From NCBI GenBank assembly GCA_049340005.1, contig JBMPIY010000003.1: a DNA stretch of 64,000 bases; one strand, given 5' to 3'. The stretch's first letter is position 1; every line of letters starts with the position of its first letter. The stretch is from CAXBDP01 sp963974465. Lineage in GTDB: Bacteria > Bacteroidota > Bacteroidia > Cytophagales > Cyclobacteriaceae. The notes under the pieces were generated by a model, which was not told the DNA's origin, made no database searches, and saw only the letters and a program-made list of their open reading frames with translations. The position numbers and the translations under genes were made by a program. Below, piece after piece: positions 1-9,090 of this stretch.

Positions 1-16
1 TGTCTTTTTCATAATA

Positions 17-55
17 CCATTTAAAATTGAACATTTTTTTTCAACTTTTAAATGG
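17..55. repeat. AT-rich inverted repeat
   Basis: A 10-bp arm CCATTTAAAA plus TTGAA pairs with TTCAA and TTTTAAATGG, with one bulged C and a T-rich loop. It lies just beyond the stop of the truncated gene at 63-290. It could be a terminator or the edge of a lost mobile element; the sequence does not decide which. Confidence 0.4.
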
Positions 56-62
56 CCGGACT

Positions 63-290
63 TTAGGGAAGCTTACACTGAAAACCACTTTGGTCGTGGA
101 AAAACTTTAAATCATCAGTGATGTGGTCGTCCAAATAATCCAAATCACATTGATTAAAAACGCGCTCAAAGAAGGTGCTATCTTGTTTCTTGAGGTCTAT
201 AAATAAACTTGAGTTATTATCTATTTGTGCATTGGCATTACTCCATAAAAATGAGATAAAAAGTAGGCTTAAGAGAATTTGTTTTGTCAT
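63..290 (-). pseudogene. Truncated exported DUF4440-like (SnoaL/NTF2-fold) protein
   Basis: About 75 residues from the Met that begins MTKQILLSLL, an apparent Sec signal peptide ending near NANAQ. The rest (LKKQDSTFFERVFNQCDLDYLDDH, then DDLKFFHDQSG) resembles the start of DUF4440/nuclear-transport-factor-2-like proteins, where a small helix is followed by a D-L-x-F-x-H-D segment. Those proteins are normally about 130-160 residues, so this reading frame stops at roughly half length and is probably a C-terminally truncated remnant. An upstream in-frame Met at 323 would put 11 extra residues before the signal peptide and is unlikely. Family assignment is by eye; function is unknown. Confidence 0.5.
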
Positions 291-384
291 CGTTTTTTTC
301 TGCAAACATGCGATGATGCCCATATTTATCCCATAAAATTACCCGCCAATATCCTGACAATTGCCCGTCAGCTGCATTAAAGGC

Positions 385-924
385 TCATATTATACTAAAA
401 TTCAATTTGAAGTACAGCTTTCCCTTTTTGTCTATTTCAGCGGCATTTCTCAAAATGATAAACACATTAGACAAGACTAAAACTACCATAACCACCAAGG
501 AAAATTTGTTTCCAAGCGAAAACCAATTCTTCATAAATGCACTTAGCATAAAAATAATAATGGCTAAAATGGACCAAATGATCTGAACAGACACAATTTG
601 CTTGGTCAGAGGATTAACTTGTTTCATTATGAACATTAGAGACAAAGGAAGCGCAATATTTACTGGGGGTAAAAAGGCAAATACGACGGATGAAATATTA
701 ATGATTTTAAGAAGGGAATAGTTAATTGGTTTTTGATCCTTTGGCTTCTCAATTAGCTCATTCTCTTTCAGATCCAAGGTCTTCGTTAATATTTTAAGCG
801 TATGCCCTTTAGGCTCGGTACCAGATTCAATTCGCTGAATTGTCCTTACAGAAATCCCCGATTTTTCAGAAAGTTCTTCCTGCGTCAAATTGTGCCTTTC
901 TCGAATTTCCCTAAGTTTAGACAT
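385..924 (-). CDS. XRE-family HTH regulator with membrane-spanning C-terminus
   Basis: 179 residues. Residues 1-60 form a Cro/C1-type helix-turn-helix (LREIRERHNLTQEELSEKSG, then RTIQRIESG), a DNA-binding fold. Residues about 68-165 contain four hydrophobic stretches without charges, so this looks like a membrane-tethered regulator of the HTH plus DUF4870-like type common in Bacteroidota. No adjacent target operon is evident; the gene stands alone between a broken gene and the repeat region. Ligand and regulon are not deducible. Confidence 0.75.
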   Translation of the reverse strand: MSKLREIRERHNLTQEELSEKSGISVRTIQRIESGTEPKGHTLKILTKTLDLKENELIEKPKDQKPINYSLLKIINISSVVFAFLPPVNIALPLSLMFIMKQVNPLTKQIVSVQIIWSILAIIIFMLSAFMKNWFSLGNKFSLVVMVVLVLSNVFIILRNAAEIDKKGKLYFKLNFSII

Positions 925-1346
925 TCTGAATTATGGTTTTGGATAACTATTAATGACCGATAAATAATTATTAGCCAGCTGTAGATGTATGCTAATCAAG
1001 TCTTAAGAGAAATGAAGCGGCTCAGTCGCCTTAAATTTACTTATATCTTAGCTATTGTTTGAAGGGTTTATAGGGAAAATAAATTCTTACCGAGGCTAAC
1101 CCTAAAGGAAGGCACGTTTGTAGACTTTTTGCAAAGTCGGATTACAAATCCTTTTTACATATAGTCCGACATTGCAAATGGCGAACAGGTGGTGAGATCA
1201 GTATCATTTGATTACACTGTTTCCCTTCTTGTCCAAACCCATTCCAACGGAATGATATGTTTATAGACTATTTACGGAGAATTAGCAACGACTCTGAAGG
1301 AGTCGAATGTATTGGGCACCTCATTCAAAATCCAATACCTAGTTTC

Positions 1347-1384
1347 AGACCCGCAAGGCTTCAGAAACCTTGCGGGTCTTTTTG
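1347..1384. repeat. 33-bp palindrome followed by T-run (family member 1)
   Basis: AGACCCGCAAGG and its near-exact complement close a 33-bp hairpin followed by TTTTT. It could terminate transcription, but the same palindrome occurs five times in this window, so it is listed as a repeat family member. Confidence 0.8.
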
Positions 1385-1468
1385 CATTTGTCTGAACTAT
1401 GATTACGCAGATTAATTAAATGATTAATATGATTTTCTTTTTTTGCTAGCTCCAGAGGAGTGGAATAT

Positions 1469-1501
1469 CCATAGCCCATGGTTTCAACCGTGGGGTAATG
1501 G
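1469..1501. repeat. REP-like hairpin (copy A core)
   Basis: CCAT-AGCCCATGG-tttc-AACCGTGGGG-TAATGG forms a stem-loop, preceded by a smaller GCTCC-aga-GGAG hairpin and followed by CCTCCCGC at 1517-1524. Five more copies occur at 2392, 16420, 27783, 28008 and 29367. Confidence 0.75.
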
Positions 1502-1584
1502 AGATGCACAAAGCAACCTCCCGCACAATCGTCTGAACTATCCCACCTCCTGAGGGCAGGGATTAATAATGATTTTCTGATGGA

Positions 1585-1842
1585 CTATTTTTCCATTACA
1601 TCAGTTATCCTCATTTTGCCATCGGGAGCACGCATTTTCAACCCGTGACAATTCGTCACGGTTTCATTTCCTTCTGCTTTTAGCCTTTGCTTGAGTTTTC
1701 TCCAATAGGCATTTGGATCAACACTTTCGGTTAAAATCAATATTACATCTACAATTGACACATACCATTTCTCTCGCTCCTCGTCCCAAGCAGTTCTCAC
1801 TTTTTTATCTTCGTATAACTGTATCGTTTCCTTTTTAGGCAT
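1585..1842 (-). pseudogene. Bro-N / phage antirepressor-type fragment
   Basis: 85 residues resembling the N-terminal Bro-N domain of phage and chromosomal antirepressor proteins: an opening QLYEDKKVRTAWDEEREKWY, then VDVILILTES, then YWRKLKQRLKAEGNE. Full-length relatives continue for another 150-200 residues. Here the frame stops at DVMEK, about 18 bp before the end of repeat copy A, so the 3' part appears to have been replaced by repeat DNA. Such proteins bind DNA and are typical of mobile or accessory loci. Probably non-functional. Confidence 0.6.
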
Positions 1843-2058
1843 TTGGATTAAGATTTACCTAATATAAATAATTTCAATACTAATCAAAAGCACTCAAATT
1901 CATTTATTAAGACTCACTGATTTTTGAACTAGGCTGATTTGATGCATTGTGCCTCTTTAGCTTTAATGTCCCAGCCAGTATCAAGCGCAGATGACTTGAT
2001 ATACAATTCCATCATTTATTTCATTTAACTGGTCTTCCATTTTTGGGGCTTAATTGGT

Positions 2059-2511
2059 CGGATTACAAATCCTCCTTATCTGTGGTTCGACATTGCAAAT
2101 GGCGAATAGGTGGTGAGATCGGTATTAATCTATTACACTGTTTCCCTTCTTGTCCAAACCCATTCCAACGGAATGACATGTTTATAGACTATTTACCAAG
2201 AATGAGCAACGACTCTGAAGGAGTCGAATGTATTGGGCACCTTATTCAAAATCCAATACCTAGTTTCAGACCCGCAAGGTTTCAGAAACCTTGCGGGTCT
2301 TTTTGCATTTGTCTGAGCTATGATTAGGCAGATTAATTAAATGATTAATATGATTTCCTTTTTTTTTGCTAGCTCCAGAGGAGCGAAATATCCATAGCCC
2401 ATGGTTTCAACCATGGGATAATGGAAAAGCACAAATCAATTTTACCGACCGTAGGTGGGCCTCCCGCACAGTCGTCTGAATCACGCCTGCATGCCGCAGG
2501 CAGGGATTAAA
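2059..2511. repeat. Long intergenic repeat, copy B
   Basis: Direct-orientation near-duplicate of 1138-1567, offset by about 921 bp, with an extra ~27 bp before CCTCCCGC at 2460. The two copies bracket the Bro-N fragment. The REP-like hairpin core is at 2392-2424 and the 33-bp palindrome at 2268-2300. Confidence 0.85.
2268..2305. repeat. 33-bp palindrome followed by T-run (family member 2)
   Basis: Same AGACCCGCAAGG palindrome as at 1347, followed by TTTTT. Confidence 0.8.
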
Positions 2512-2533
2512 CTCCCGCAGAATGTTATAAAAT

Positions 2534-2584
2534 CGGATTGCAAATCCTCCTTATCTGTGGTTCGACATTGCAAATGGCGAACAG
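2534..2584 (+). repeat. 52-bp module, isolated copy
   Basis: A third copy of the module that opens copies A and B (CGGATTRCAAATCC, then TTCGACATTGCAAATGGCGA, then ACAG). Three inverted copies lie at 27418, 27574 and 28997. It ends close to the 3' end of the desaturase gene. Confidence 0.75.
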
Positions 2585-2616
2585 GTGATGAACAGTTAGA
2601 TTCCTTTAAAAGAAAC

Positions 2617-4089
2617 CTATTTCGCCTCTGGCACATAATAATCCACCATCTGCTTAGCAGAAAGAAGACTTAGCGGAATGCCACCGCCTGGGTGGACGCT
2701 GCCTCCGCAGAAATATAGATTGCTTATGCTATGGTGCTGGTGTGGGTGGCGTAGAAATGCTGCGTAGGGATTGTTGGAGCTATTGCCATATAATGAGCCT
2801 GCAGATGATGAAGTTTTGGATTCGATACGGCGTGGGTCGAGGTAGTCTTCCTCTTCAATATATGCTGCCAAATCCACTTTGAGTAAGCGGCTGAGTTTGG
2901 CTATTATATTTTGCTTAGCCTCGGCAATTAATTGATCCCAATCTTGCCCTTGGTTATTGGGCACGTTGATCATGGTAAACCAGTTTTCCCCACCCTTACC
3001 CGCATCTGTAGTCTGCATTTTGGAAGTGATGTTCACATAGATCGTTGGGTCGCTACTGATGGTGCCTTTGTTAAATATCTGGTCAAATTCATCTTTATAA
3101 TCATCTGAGAAGAAGATATTATGCAGACCTAGTGCTGGAAAGCTTTTCTTAATTCCCCAATAAAAAATCAATGCCGAACTGGATTTTGGTTGGCGAAGCA
3201 ATCGCTCTGGTTGCTTTTGATTGCTTAGCAGTTTTCTATAGGTATTTACCATATCCATATTGCTCACCACCAGATCTGCACTATGCCATTGACCATTTAC
3301 TATCACGGCTTTGCAGGCGTTATTTTCAATTTTAATCTCCTCTACCTTGTGGCCAAAGTGGAAAGCAATGCCTAAATCCTGCGCTAGTTTGAGGATGGAT
3401 TGAGTAATGGAATGCATCCCGCCAATAGGAAAAAATGCCCCTCTGTTAAACTCCAAATGCGGTATGATATTGAGCGTGGCTGGTGCCTGATATGGATCGG
3501 AACCATTGTAGGTGGCATAGCGATTAAAAAGCTGCACGGCTTTATCAGTTTTGAAAAGGCGTCGGTTTTCATCCGCCATACTGCGATTGAAGTTGAGCGT
3601 ATGCAATCGAGTATAGGCTTTGAAAGCTTTGGGACCCAGCCAAGTACTCAATTTGTGTATAGGCTTAAACATAAACAGGTCGGCCAAGGTATCGTAGAGG
3701 GCGGCACTTTTGCTTAAGGCTTTTTCTAGATTGGCGGGAGGTTCGCCAAGTTTATCCTCTATTTCCTTGAAGAGCTCAGCTCGATTGCTGGAGGCGGTGA
3801 GTTGGGTGCCATCCTCCCAAAAATATCGGCAGCTTTCGGCTAGTTGTTGGTAATTGAAGTAATCCTTTGGGTTTTTGCCGGCAGCTGTAAAAAGCTCATC
3901 GACCAACTCGGGCATGGTAAATAATGAAGGACCCGCATCGAAGCGATAGGCGCCCAGCTGTATTTCGGACAATTTTCCTCCCGCATAGCTGTTGGCTTCG
4001 AATACTTCCACATCATAGCCTTTGAGCTTTAGCCGCACGGCAGCTGCCAAACCTGCAATACCGGAACCAATGATGATGGCTTTTTTCAT
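2617..4089 (-). CDS. crtD: CrtI/CrtD-family carotenoid desaturase
   Basis: 490 residues. The N-terminal dinucleotide-binding motif GSGIAGLAAAVRL (residues 8-20) is followed by EANSYAGGKLSEI and FDAGPSLF, the FAD/NAD-binding start of phytoene-desaturase-like oxidoreductases. The C-terminal FCGGSVHPGGGIPLSLLSAK is the usual closing motif. The wording GGKLSEI and PSLFTMP is closer to the CrtD (hydroxycarotenoid 3,4-desaturase) branch of Bacteroidota than to CrtI, so the symbol is tentative. It would act at the membrane on carotenoid chains. It is the last gene of the minus-strand block, 49 bp after kmo, and no other carotenoid gene is nearby. The ends carry octamers at 3734 and 3977. Confidence 0.75.
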   Translation of the reverse strand: MKKAIIIGSGIAGLAAAVRLKLKGYDVEVFEANSYAGGKLSEIQLGAYRFDAGPSLFTMPELVDELFTAAGKNPKDYFNYQQLAESCRYFWEDGTQLTASSNRAELFKEIEDKLGEPPANLEKALSKSAALYDTLADLFMFKPIHKLSTWLGPKAFKAYTRLHTLNFNRSMADENRRLFKTDKAVQLFNRYATYNGSDPYQAPATLNIIPHLEFNRGAFFPIGGMHSITQSILKLAQDLGIAFHFGHKVEEIKIENNACKAVIVNGQWHSADLVVSNMDMVNTYRKLLSNQKQPERLLRQPKSSSALIFYWGIKKSFPALGLHNIFFSDDYKDEFDQIFNKGTISSDPTIYVNITSKMQTTDAGKGGENWFTMINVPNNQGQDWDQLIAEAKQNIIAKLSRLLKVDLAAYIEEEDYLDPRRIESKTSSSAGSLYGNSSNNPYAAFLRHPHQHHSISNLYFCGGSVHPGGGIPLSLLSAKQMVDYYVPEAK

Positions 4090-4138
4090 ATTAGCTATTT
4101 CGAAGTCTGCTTACTGCCCTTTTTGAATGAACAGTAAA

Positions 4139-5473
4139 TTAACTTCTCGCATCTAGAAGAGTTATAATTTCGGCCAAATTTGCCTCATTAGGATTGTGCG
4201 AAAAGTCGGCTTTGCTCATATATTCCTTCATTACAGCATCTTGCACTCGACCTCTTTTGAGCGCTTCGCTGTAGCGCAGATTGCTAAAGGTAACCATCGT
4301 ATAGAGCGGAATCCATTTGTCGGGATAGGCTTGGTGCAAGCGGGCTTCAATCTTCTTTTGCAATAGGAATGCTTCATCGGCAACACTATCGCGCATTTCG
4401 ATAAAATTGTGCAAAGCCAAATCGGCTATGGCATCGGCATCGGGCTTGCGGACTTGCTGAAATCTATTTGCCAAAGCTTCCCAATTGCCATCGAAATTGT
4501 CCATCATGCTGTTGAGCACGTAGCAATCCTCAAAGGCGGCATTCATTCCTTGTCCGTAAAAAGGAACAATCGCATGCGCTGCATCACCAATTACCATTGC
4601 TTTGGATCGAAGCCAAGGATAGCACTTTACAGTCACCAGTGAGGAAGTTGGGTTATGCTGATATTGCTCTTGTAGATCAGGCAAATTCACAAGCGAATCT
4701 GGAAAATACTGTTGGAAAAAGGCTTTTAGATTTTCTGGCTTATCCAAATGCTCAAATGAATTTGCACCTTCGAATGGAAGGAATAACGTAACCGTAAAAG
4801 ACTTATCCAGATTGGGCAGAGCAATCATCATAAAACCGCCTCTGGGCCATATATGGAGGCTATTGGGTTCAATACAAAAATCACCGGCTTTGGCAGGAAA
4901 GCTCAGCTCTTTGTAGCCGTGCTCAATAAAATGTTGTGAATAATTGAAGCGATCGTTGCGCATCAATTTGCTTCTCAAAATAGAAAATGCACCATCGGCA
5001 CCGAATATAAAATCCGCTTTGAAATTACGGCCATCTTCTAGCCAAACTTCTGCGGTTTGGATATCCACATTTTTGCAAGCTTGGCCAAAATACATGGTGG
5101 CTCCAGCTTCCTCTGCGGCATCGAGCAAGAGAGCATTTAGACCCGAGCGAGAGATGGAATTGATATACTGCCCCTGCTTGCCATAAGGCTGAAACGTGAG
5201 GTTACCTTCCAGATCGTGCATGGTACGGCCATGCATAGGGATGGCCAATTGTCGCACTTTATCAATTAAGCCAATTTGCTCAAAACACTTGAGCCCTCTG
5301 TGACTCAAAGCCAAATTGATAGATCTACCAGCATCTAGCTCGCTTTTACGTAGGTCGGGTCTTTTCTCAAAAACTGATACTTGAAAACCTCGCTTGGCTA
5401 AATAAATGGCCAACATAGAACCGCATAATCCGGCTCCAAGAATAATGATATGGTTTTTGGTGGGCAGGTTCAT
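4139..5473 (-). CDS. kmo: Kynurenine 3-monooxygenase
   Basis: 444 residues of a class A FAD monooxygenase, which hydroxylates L-kynurenine to 3-hydroxykynurenine with NADPH and O2. Seen here: GAGLCGSMLAIYLAKRG (residues 13-29), E36 in VFEKRPD, the GRSINLALSHRG motif typical of KMO, and the second FAD motif GDAAHAIVPFYGQGMNAAFED. The C-terminal hydrophobic anchor of eukaryotic KMO is not present. Length fits bacterial KMO. Neighbours kynU, the HAAO gene and the ACMSD gene supply the next three steps, which strongly supports the call. Confidence 0.93.
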   Translation of the reverse strand: MNLPTKNHIIILGAGLCGSMLAIYLAKRGFQVSVFEKRPDLRKSELDAGRSINLALSHRGLKCFEQIGLIDKVRQLAIPMHGRTMHDLEGNLTFQPYGKQGQYINSISRSGLNALLLDAAEEAGATMYFGQACKNVDIQTAEVWLEDGRNFKADFIFGADGAFSILRSKLMRNDRFNYSQHFIEHGYKELSFPAKAGDFCIEPNSLHIWPRGGFMMIALPNLDKSFTVTLFLPFEGANSFEHLDKPENLKAFFQQYFPDSLVNLPDLQEQYQHNPTSSLVTVKCYPWLRSKAMVIGDAAHAIVPFYGQGMNAAFEDCYVLNSMMDNFDGNWEALANRFQQVRKPDADAIADLALHNFIEMRDSVADEAFLLQKKIEARLHQAYPDKWIPLYTMVTFSNLRYSEALKRGRVQDAVMKEYMSKADFSHNPNEANLAEIITLLDARS

Positions 5474-5558
5474 TCTTGTGGATTTACGCTAAGATAATCA
5501 TGAATGCAGGTTTAAAAAACAACAAGAACTTTCTCAAGTGATTATCCGGTTCATTCGA

Positions 5559-7844
5559 TCAATGAAAATCATCTTCCGTGACTTCTCTCCAAGTTCCGCT
5601 TGGTTCTTTCACTCTCAATTTCAAGCCATACCCTCCACCTGCATCGAAATACAAAATTTGGATTGGATGATTGCCTTCTTCCAACGCAATCTGTCCATTC
5701 TTAGCAGTTGAGCCATGCAATCCATCATGATTGATCACTTCTCTATTGCCTATTTTCAGCATACTTCCATCATCACTTGTCAACTCAAATTCGTAAATGC
5801 CTGCTTCCTTGGCAACAAATATTCCATCTATCTTAAGGCCAAATACAGCCTCTGTTACTTCGGCAGGAATTTGTGGAATAGTCAGTTTATAGGAAGTCAT
5901 CGGCTCAGCATCGGCTAGTTGACTTATTGTTCTGAAGTTTTGTTTGAAATACTGCGCTGTTAACCCAAACGCATTTTTCACGTCCTCTACTTGTACACCC
6001 GGTAAAGGATCTTGTCTGGTAAACGTACCAATAGCCGGCGCACTTTGGCGGCCATCTTCACTTATGGCAATTGCCATTACTTTGAGGCTGGCATCTATCG
6101 GAATGTCTATTGCTACCGGCTCTGTGTATAAGGTAGAATTAGCATCAGGCAAGGTTCCATCTAGCGTATATCTGATCTCGGCATTTGGCAAAATGGACTG
6201 AAGTTTCAGCTCAAAGCTTTTTTCCATTTGCACCATATTGCCTCCTAAGCCAATAGGCTCTGGCAATCTGTAATTGATGTTTTTGGCGTCGAGTAATGGC
6301 AAATGATACGCAAGGCGTGACTGAAAATCTACGTAATTTTTCTTATCCGCTCCACTCCACACGACCTCTGACAAAGCCAGCATACGAGGGAAAACCATAT
6401 ATTCTACATGATCTGATGTGGGGATATATTCTGTCCAAACATTGGCTTGCGCACCCAAAATATGTGATTGCTCCTCTGCACTAAGTTCGGCCGGAATTGG
6501 ATGATAACTGTAAACATTTGCTAAGGTACTAAGGCCACCAATGGCGGTAGGCTCAAATTGCGGATCACCTTGATAATGATCGAAATACAGCGCAAAACCG
6601 GGCGTCATCACTACGTCATTTCCATGCTTTGCGGCTTCTATTCCTCCCGCTTCTCCACGCCAGGACATCACTGTGGCAGTGGGTGATAAACCACCTTCTA
6701 ATATTTCATCCCAGCCGAGCAATTTCTTGCCTCTTGCATTTATTATTTTCTCTACCCTTCTGATAAACCAGCTTTGCAATTCAAACTCATCCGCCAAGCC
6801 TTCTCGTTTCATCAGCTCTTGCGCATATTGACTCTCTTGCCATTTTACTTTCGGCGCTTCATCCCCACCAATATGTATATATTCACCCGGGAATAAGTCC
6901 ATCACCTCATTGAGTACATCTTCCAAAAACACAAATGTCTCTTCCTTCGGACTGAAAATATCCTCAAATACCCCCCATAGTGTCGTAACTTTATCTGGCC
7001 CTTCATCATTGGCAAACTCAGGGTAGGCATAAAGCGCCGCAGTGGCATGGCCAGGCATTTCAATTTCGGGCACTACCGTAATGTAGCGTTCTGCAGCGTA
7101 AGCCACGATTTCCTTCACCTGCTCTTGGGTATAAAATCCTCCATACCGCTTTCCATCAAACTGATGCGGATGATCGCTGTAATGGCCGATAAGCGTTTCA
7201 TCCCGCCAAGCTCCTTTTTCAGTAAGCAAAGGGTATTTCTTGATTTCGATGCGCCAGCCTTGATCTTCGGTAAGATGCCAATGAAAACGATTCATCTTAT
7301 ACATGGCCATCATATCCAGATATTTCTTGATGAAATCTATCTCAAAAAAATGGCGAGCAACATCTAAGTGCATACCTCGCCAAGAAAATGCCGGGCTATC
7401 GGAAATCGACAAAAGCGGGAGGTATTGGGCAGGTTCGTTGGCCGGCAGCAATTGCAATAAGCTTTGCACCCCGTAAAACAAGCCAGCATGCGAATTGGCT
7501 TGGAGCAGCAAAGCATTGGAATAGATATCAAGCTCATAAGCTTCCTCATTGGATGTATCTGTTGCATCATCCGAAATCAGAATTTGCCAATCCGACTTTT
7601 GTGGATCATCAATGAAATCCGCTTCTGTGCCGGAAGCATCTAAGAACAACTGAATGATGCGCTTGGCCTCCTCATCTTGCACGTAAACGCGTGGATTAGC
7701 TGGAATTTTATAAGTTCCATTCGGTGTACTAATCTGCTGTGGAAGAGGAATAATGGCAATGGGCAATTCCTTTGGTGCTTCGTTTTGGCAGGCGACCAAT
7801 GCCGCTATTAAAATAAATAAGGTTAATTTTCTCATCTTTTTCAT
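5559..7844 (-). CDS. GH20 beta-N-acetylhexosaminidase lipoprotein with PA14-like domain
   Basis: 761 residues. The start LTLFILIAALVACQ carries a lipobox (LVAC), so it is probably an envelope lipoprotein; a Met three codons in (MRKLTLF) is an alternative start. A GH20b N-terminal domain covers about 25-150. The GH20 catalytic barrel follows, with SWRGMHLDVARHFF and the acid pair in HIGGDEAPK (D-E), near residue 325. After about 510 comes a small beta domain (IRYTLDGTLPDANS) of the chitobiase C-terminal type, then a PA14-like domain with YEFELTSDDGSMLKI and GNHPIQILYFDAGGG. It removes terminal N-acetylglucosamine or N-acetylgalactosamine from glycans. It sits inside the kynurenine cluster with no obvious link to it. 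Confidence 0.9.
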   Translation of the reverse strand: MKKMRKLTLFILIAALVACQNEAPKELPIAIIPLPQQISTPNGTYKIPANPRVYVQDEEAKRIIQLFLDASGTEADFIDDPQKSDWQILISDDATDTSNEEAYELDIYSNALLLQANSHAGLFYGVQSLLQLLPANEPAQYLPLLSISDSPAFSWRGMHLDVARHFFEIDFIKKYLDMMAMYKMNRFHWHLTEDQGWRIEIKKYPLLTEKGAWRDETLIGHYSDHPHQFDGKRYGGFYTQEQVKEIVAYAAERYITVVPEIEMPGHATAALYAYPEFANDEGPDKVTTLWGVFEDIFSPKEETFVFLEDVLNEVMDLFPGEYIHIGGDEAPKVKWQESQYAQELMKREGLADEFELQSWFIRRVEKIINARGKKLLGWDEILEGGLSPTATVMSWRGEAGGIEAAKHGNDVVMTPGFALYFDHYQGDPQFEPTAIGGLSTLANVYSYHPIPAELSAEEQSHILGAQANVWTEYIPTSDHVEYMVFPRMLALSEVVWSGADKKNYVDFQSRLAYHLPLLDAKNINYRLPEPIGLGGNMVQMEKSFELKLQSILPNAEIRYTLDGTLPDANSTLYTEPVAIDIPIDASLKVMAIAISEDGRQSAPAIGTFTRQDPLPGVQVEDVKNAFGLTAQYFKQNFRTISQLADAEPMTSYKLTIPQIPAEVTEAVFGLKIDGIFVAKEAGIYEFELTSDDGSMLKIGNREVINHDGLHGSTAKNGQIALEEGNHPIQILYFDAGGGYGLKLRVKEPSGTWREVTEDDFH

Positions 7845-8022
7845 GATTGCTCATGAAATATAGGAATTAAAAATTTTAGCCAAATTCAGCTATTAATTAT
7901 TTTTTATTTAATTTGGTTATAGTGCTATTGAATCTCAAATTCTAATGAAAATTTAATTTGATGACCAATTTTGTATTGTTAGTACTTGAATTTCTGATTT
8001 AATCTTAAAGAATATTATAATC

Positions 8023-8214
8023 CGATTTGCAACAGAATTTCCGACTTTATCCATTGCATTGGCAATACATTTTTTCATTATCACAACGGTGCTTGCCATT
8101 AGATTGAGATCTAAATTGCCAAAAGAGGATAAGTGGATTTTAGGAATCGTAACTGTTGTGAGTTCTTTACTCGGCTTACTAATGCTGATTATCTGGCGGA
8201 AAAAATTACGGTAA
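8023..8214 (+). other. Possible 60-residue membrane micropeptide, no clear start
   Basis: An open frame on the plus strand reads two hydrophobic segments (LSIALAIHFFIITTVLAI and WILGIVTVVSSLLGLLMLII) separated by RLRSKLPKEDK and ending RKKLR, the pattern of a small two-helix membrane protein. No ATG lies upstream of the first helix, so either a rare start codon is used or it is a 5'-decayed gene. It ends one base before the convergent gene that stops at 8215. It is the only content seen in the 370-bp gap after the hexosaminidase. Confidence 0.3.
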
Positions 8215-9051
8215 CTAAGCCATCACGGATACCATGTGGAGCACTCTTTGACCCAACTCCTGATTACCTTTTATCTCCACCAATGATTTAGCTTCATCTA
8301 ACTTCATTCCTTTTGAAAACAACTTCCAAGCAATCTCTGGTGATATGGCAATTTCTGCTGCGAACGCTTGCGGTATATCAGCAGTCAATTCCCATTTGCT
8401 AGCATTCTTCTGCAAATACCAATCACCCCCAATCTCAGTGGAAATAGATACTTTGATAGCAGTTCCATGCTCCGCAATTACATCCCGAAAAGTATGCGGT
8501 AATCCCTGCATAAATGTGTGGATAAATGGATAAAACAAATCTTTGCGCATTAATCCTTTATCACCAAAGGCATCTCGAATTTGCTGTTGATGGATAAACT
8601 TTTCGGTGTATTCTCTTGCGATATGAAACCAGTTCAGCGATTTTTCCTCACCAGCCCAAGCCACAGAAAATACAGCTTCTTCGAATGGATCGAGGGTAGC
8701 TAAGTATGCGCAATATTGCTTACCGGTATGTTGAAGTAAATCCAAAATCACTTTTGGGCTAAGTCGCTGACTTGCCTTTGTCCAATCGGCATTTAACTCG
8801 TTTAGATAATCCACCAAATCCTGATAGGAATGAATAGGATTAGCGGGAGCAACAAAATGACCATCACGAAGCATCGATAAGGTTCGCACATTTCCATCGA
8901 GCAAATGAGTGGCGATATCACGTACCTTCCATTTTTTGGCTATGGTAGATTGCTGCCAATGCTCTGTCGACAAAGACGCCAAAAAGGAAATGAGCATTTC
9001 ATCCAAGATTGGAAATAGATGGATGGTCTGTATGAGAACCACTTGCTTCAT
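8215..9051 (-). CDS. DinB/MDMPI-type maleylpyruvate isomerase N-domain protein
   Basis: 278 residues. Residues 1-150 look like the four-helix DinB / mycothiol-dependent maleylpyruvate isomerase N-terminal fold: WKVRDIATHLLDGNVRTLSML gives the first metal-ligand His (about 49), and WFHIAREYTEKFIHQQQIRDA gives an H-x3-E-x3-HxxQIRDA block. The remaining 100 residues resemble an SCP2-like/MDMPI C-terminal region (WKLFSKGMKLDEAKSLVEIKG). Bacteroidota make no mycothiol, so the true thiol cofactor and substrate are unknown. It lies 39 bp downstream of kynU on the same strand and may be co-transcribed; a role in aromatic catabolism is inference only. Confidence 0.7.
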   Translation of the reverse strand: MKQVVLIQTIHLFPILDEMLISFLASLSTEHWQQSTIAKKWKVRDIATHLLDGNVRTLSMLRDGHFVAPANPIHSYQDLVDYLNELNADWTKASQRLSPKVILDLLQHTGKQYCAYLATLDPFEEAVFSVAWAGEEKSLNWFHIAREYTEKFIHQQQIRDAFGDKGLMRKDLFYPFIHTFMQGLPHTFRDVIAEHGTAIKVSISTEIGGDWYLQKNASKWELTADIPQAFAAEIAISPEIAWKLFSKGMKLDEAKSLVEIKGNQELGQRVLHMVSVMA

Positions 9052-9090
9052 TTTGAAAATAAATCAGCCTAATTCCAAAACAACGAAATT

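Larger units (their letters stand above)
1138..1567. repeat. Long intergenic repeat, copy A
   Basis: About 430 bp that recurs at 2059-2511 with high identity by eye. It is a mosaic: a ~52-bp module starting CGGATTACAAATCC, a GACTC-loop-GAGTC hairpin (1289-1305), a 33-bp palindrome (1347-1379), and a REP-like double hairpin (about 1447-1501) followed by CCTCCCGC at 1517. It codes for nothing convincing. The 660 bp between the neighbouring genes hold only this repeat and AT-rich DNA. Confidence 0.85.

Noticed and set aside
2043..2673. Two open frames (94 and 72 codons) on the plus strand
   Set aside because: They lie inside repeat copy B and the isolated 52-bp module, translate palindromes and have no sensible protein features.
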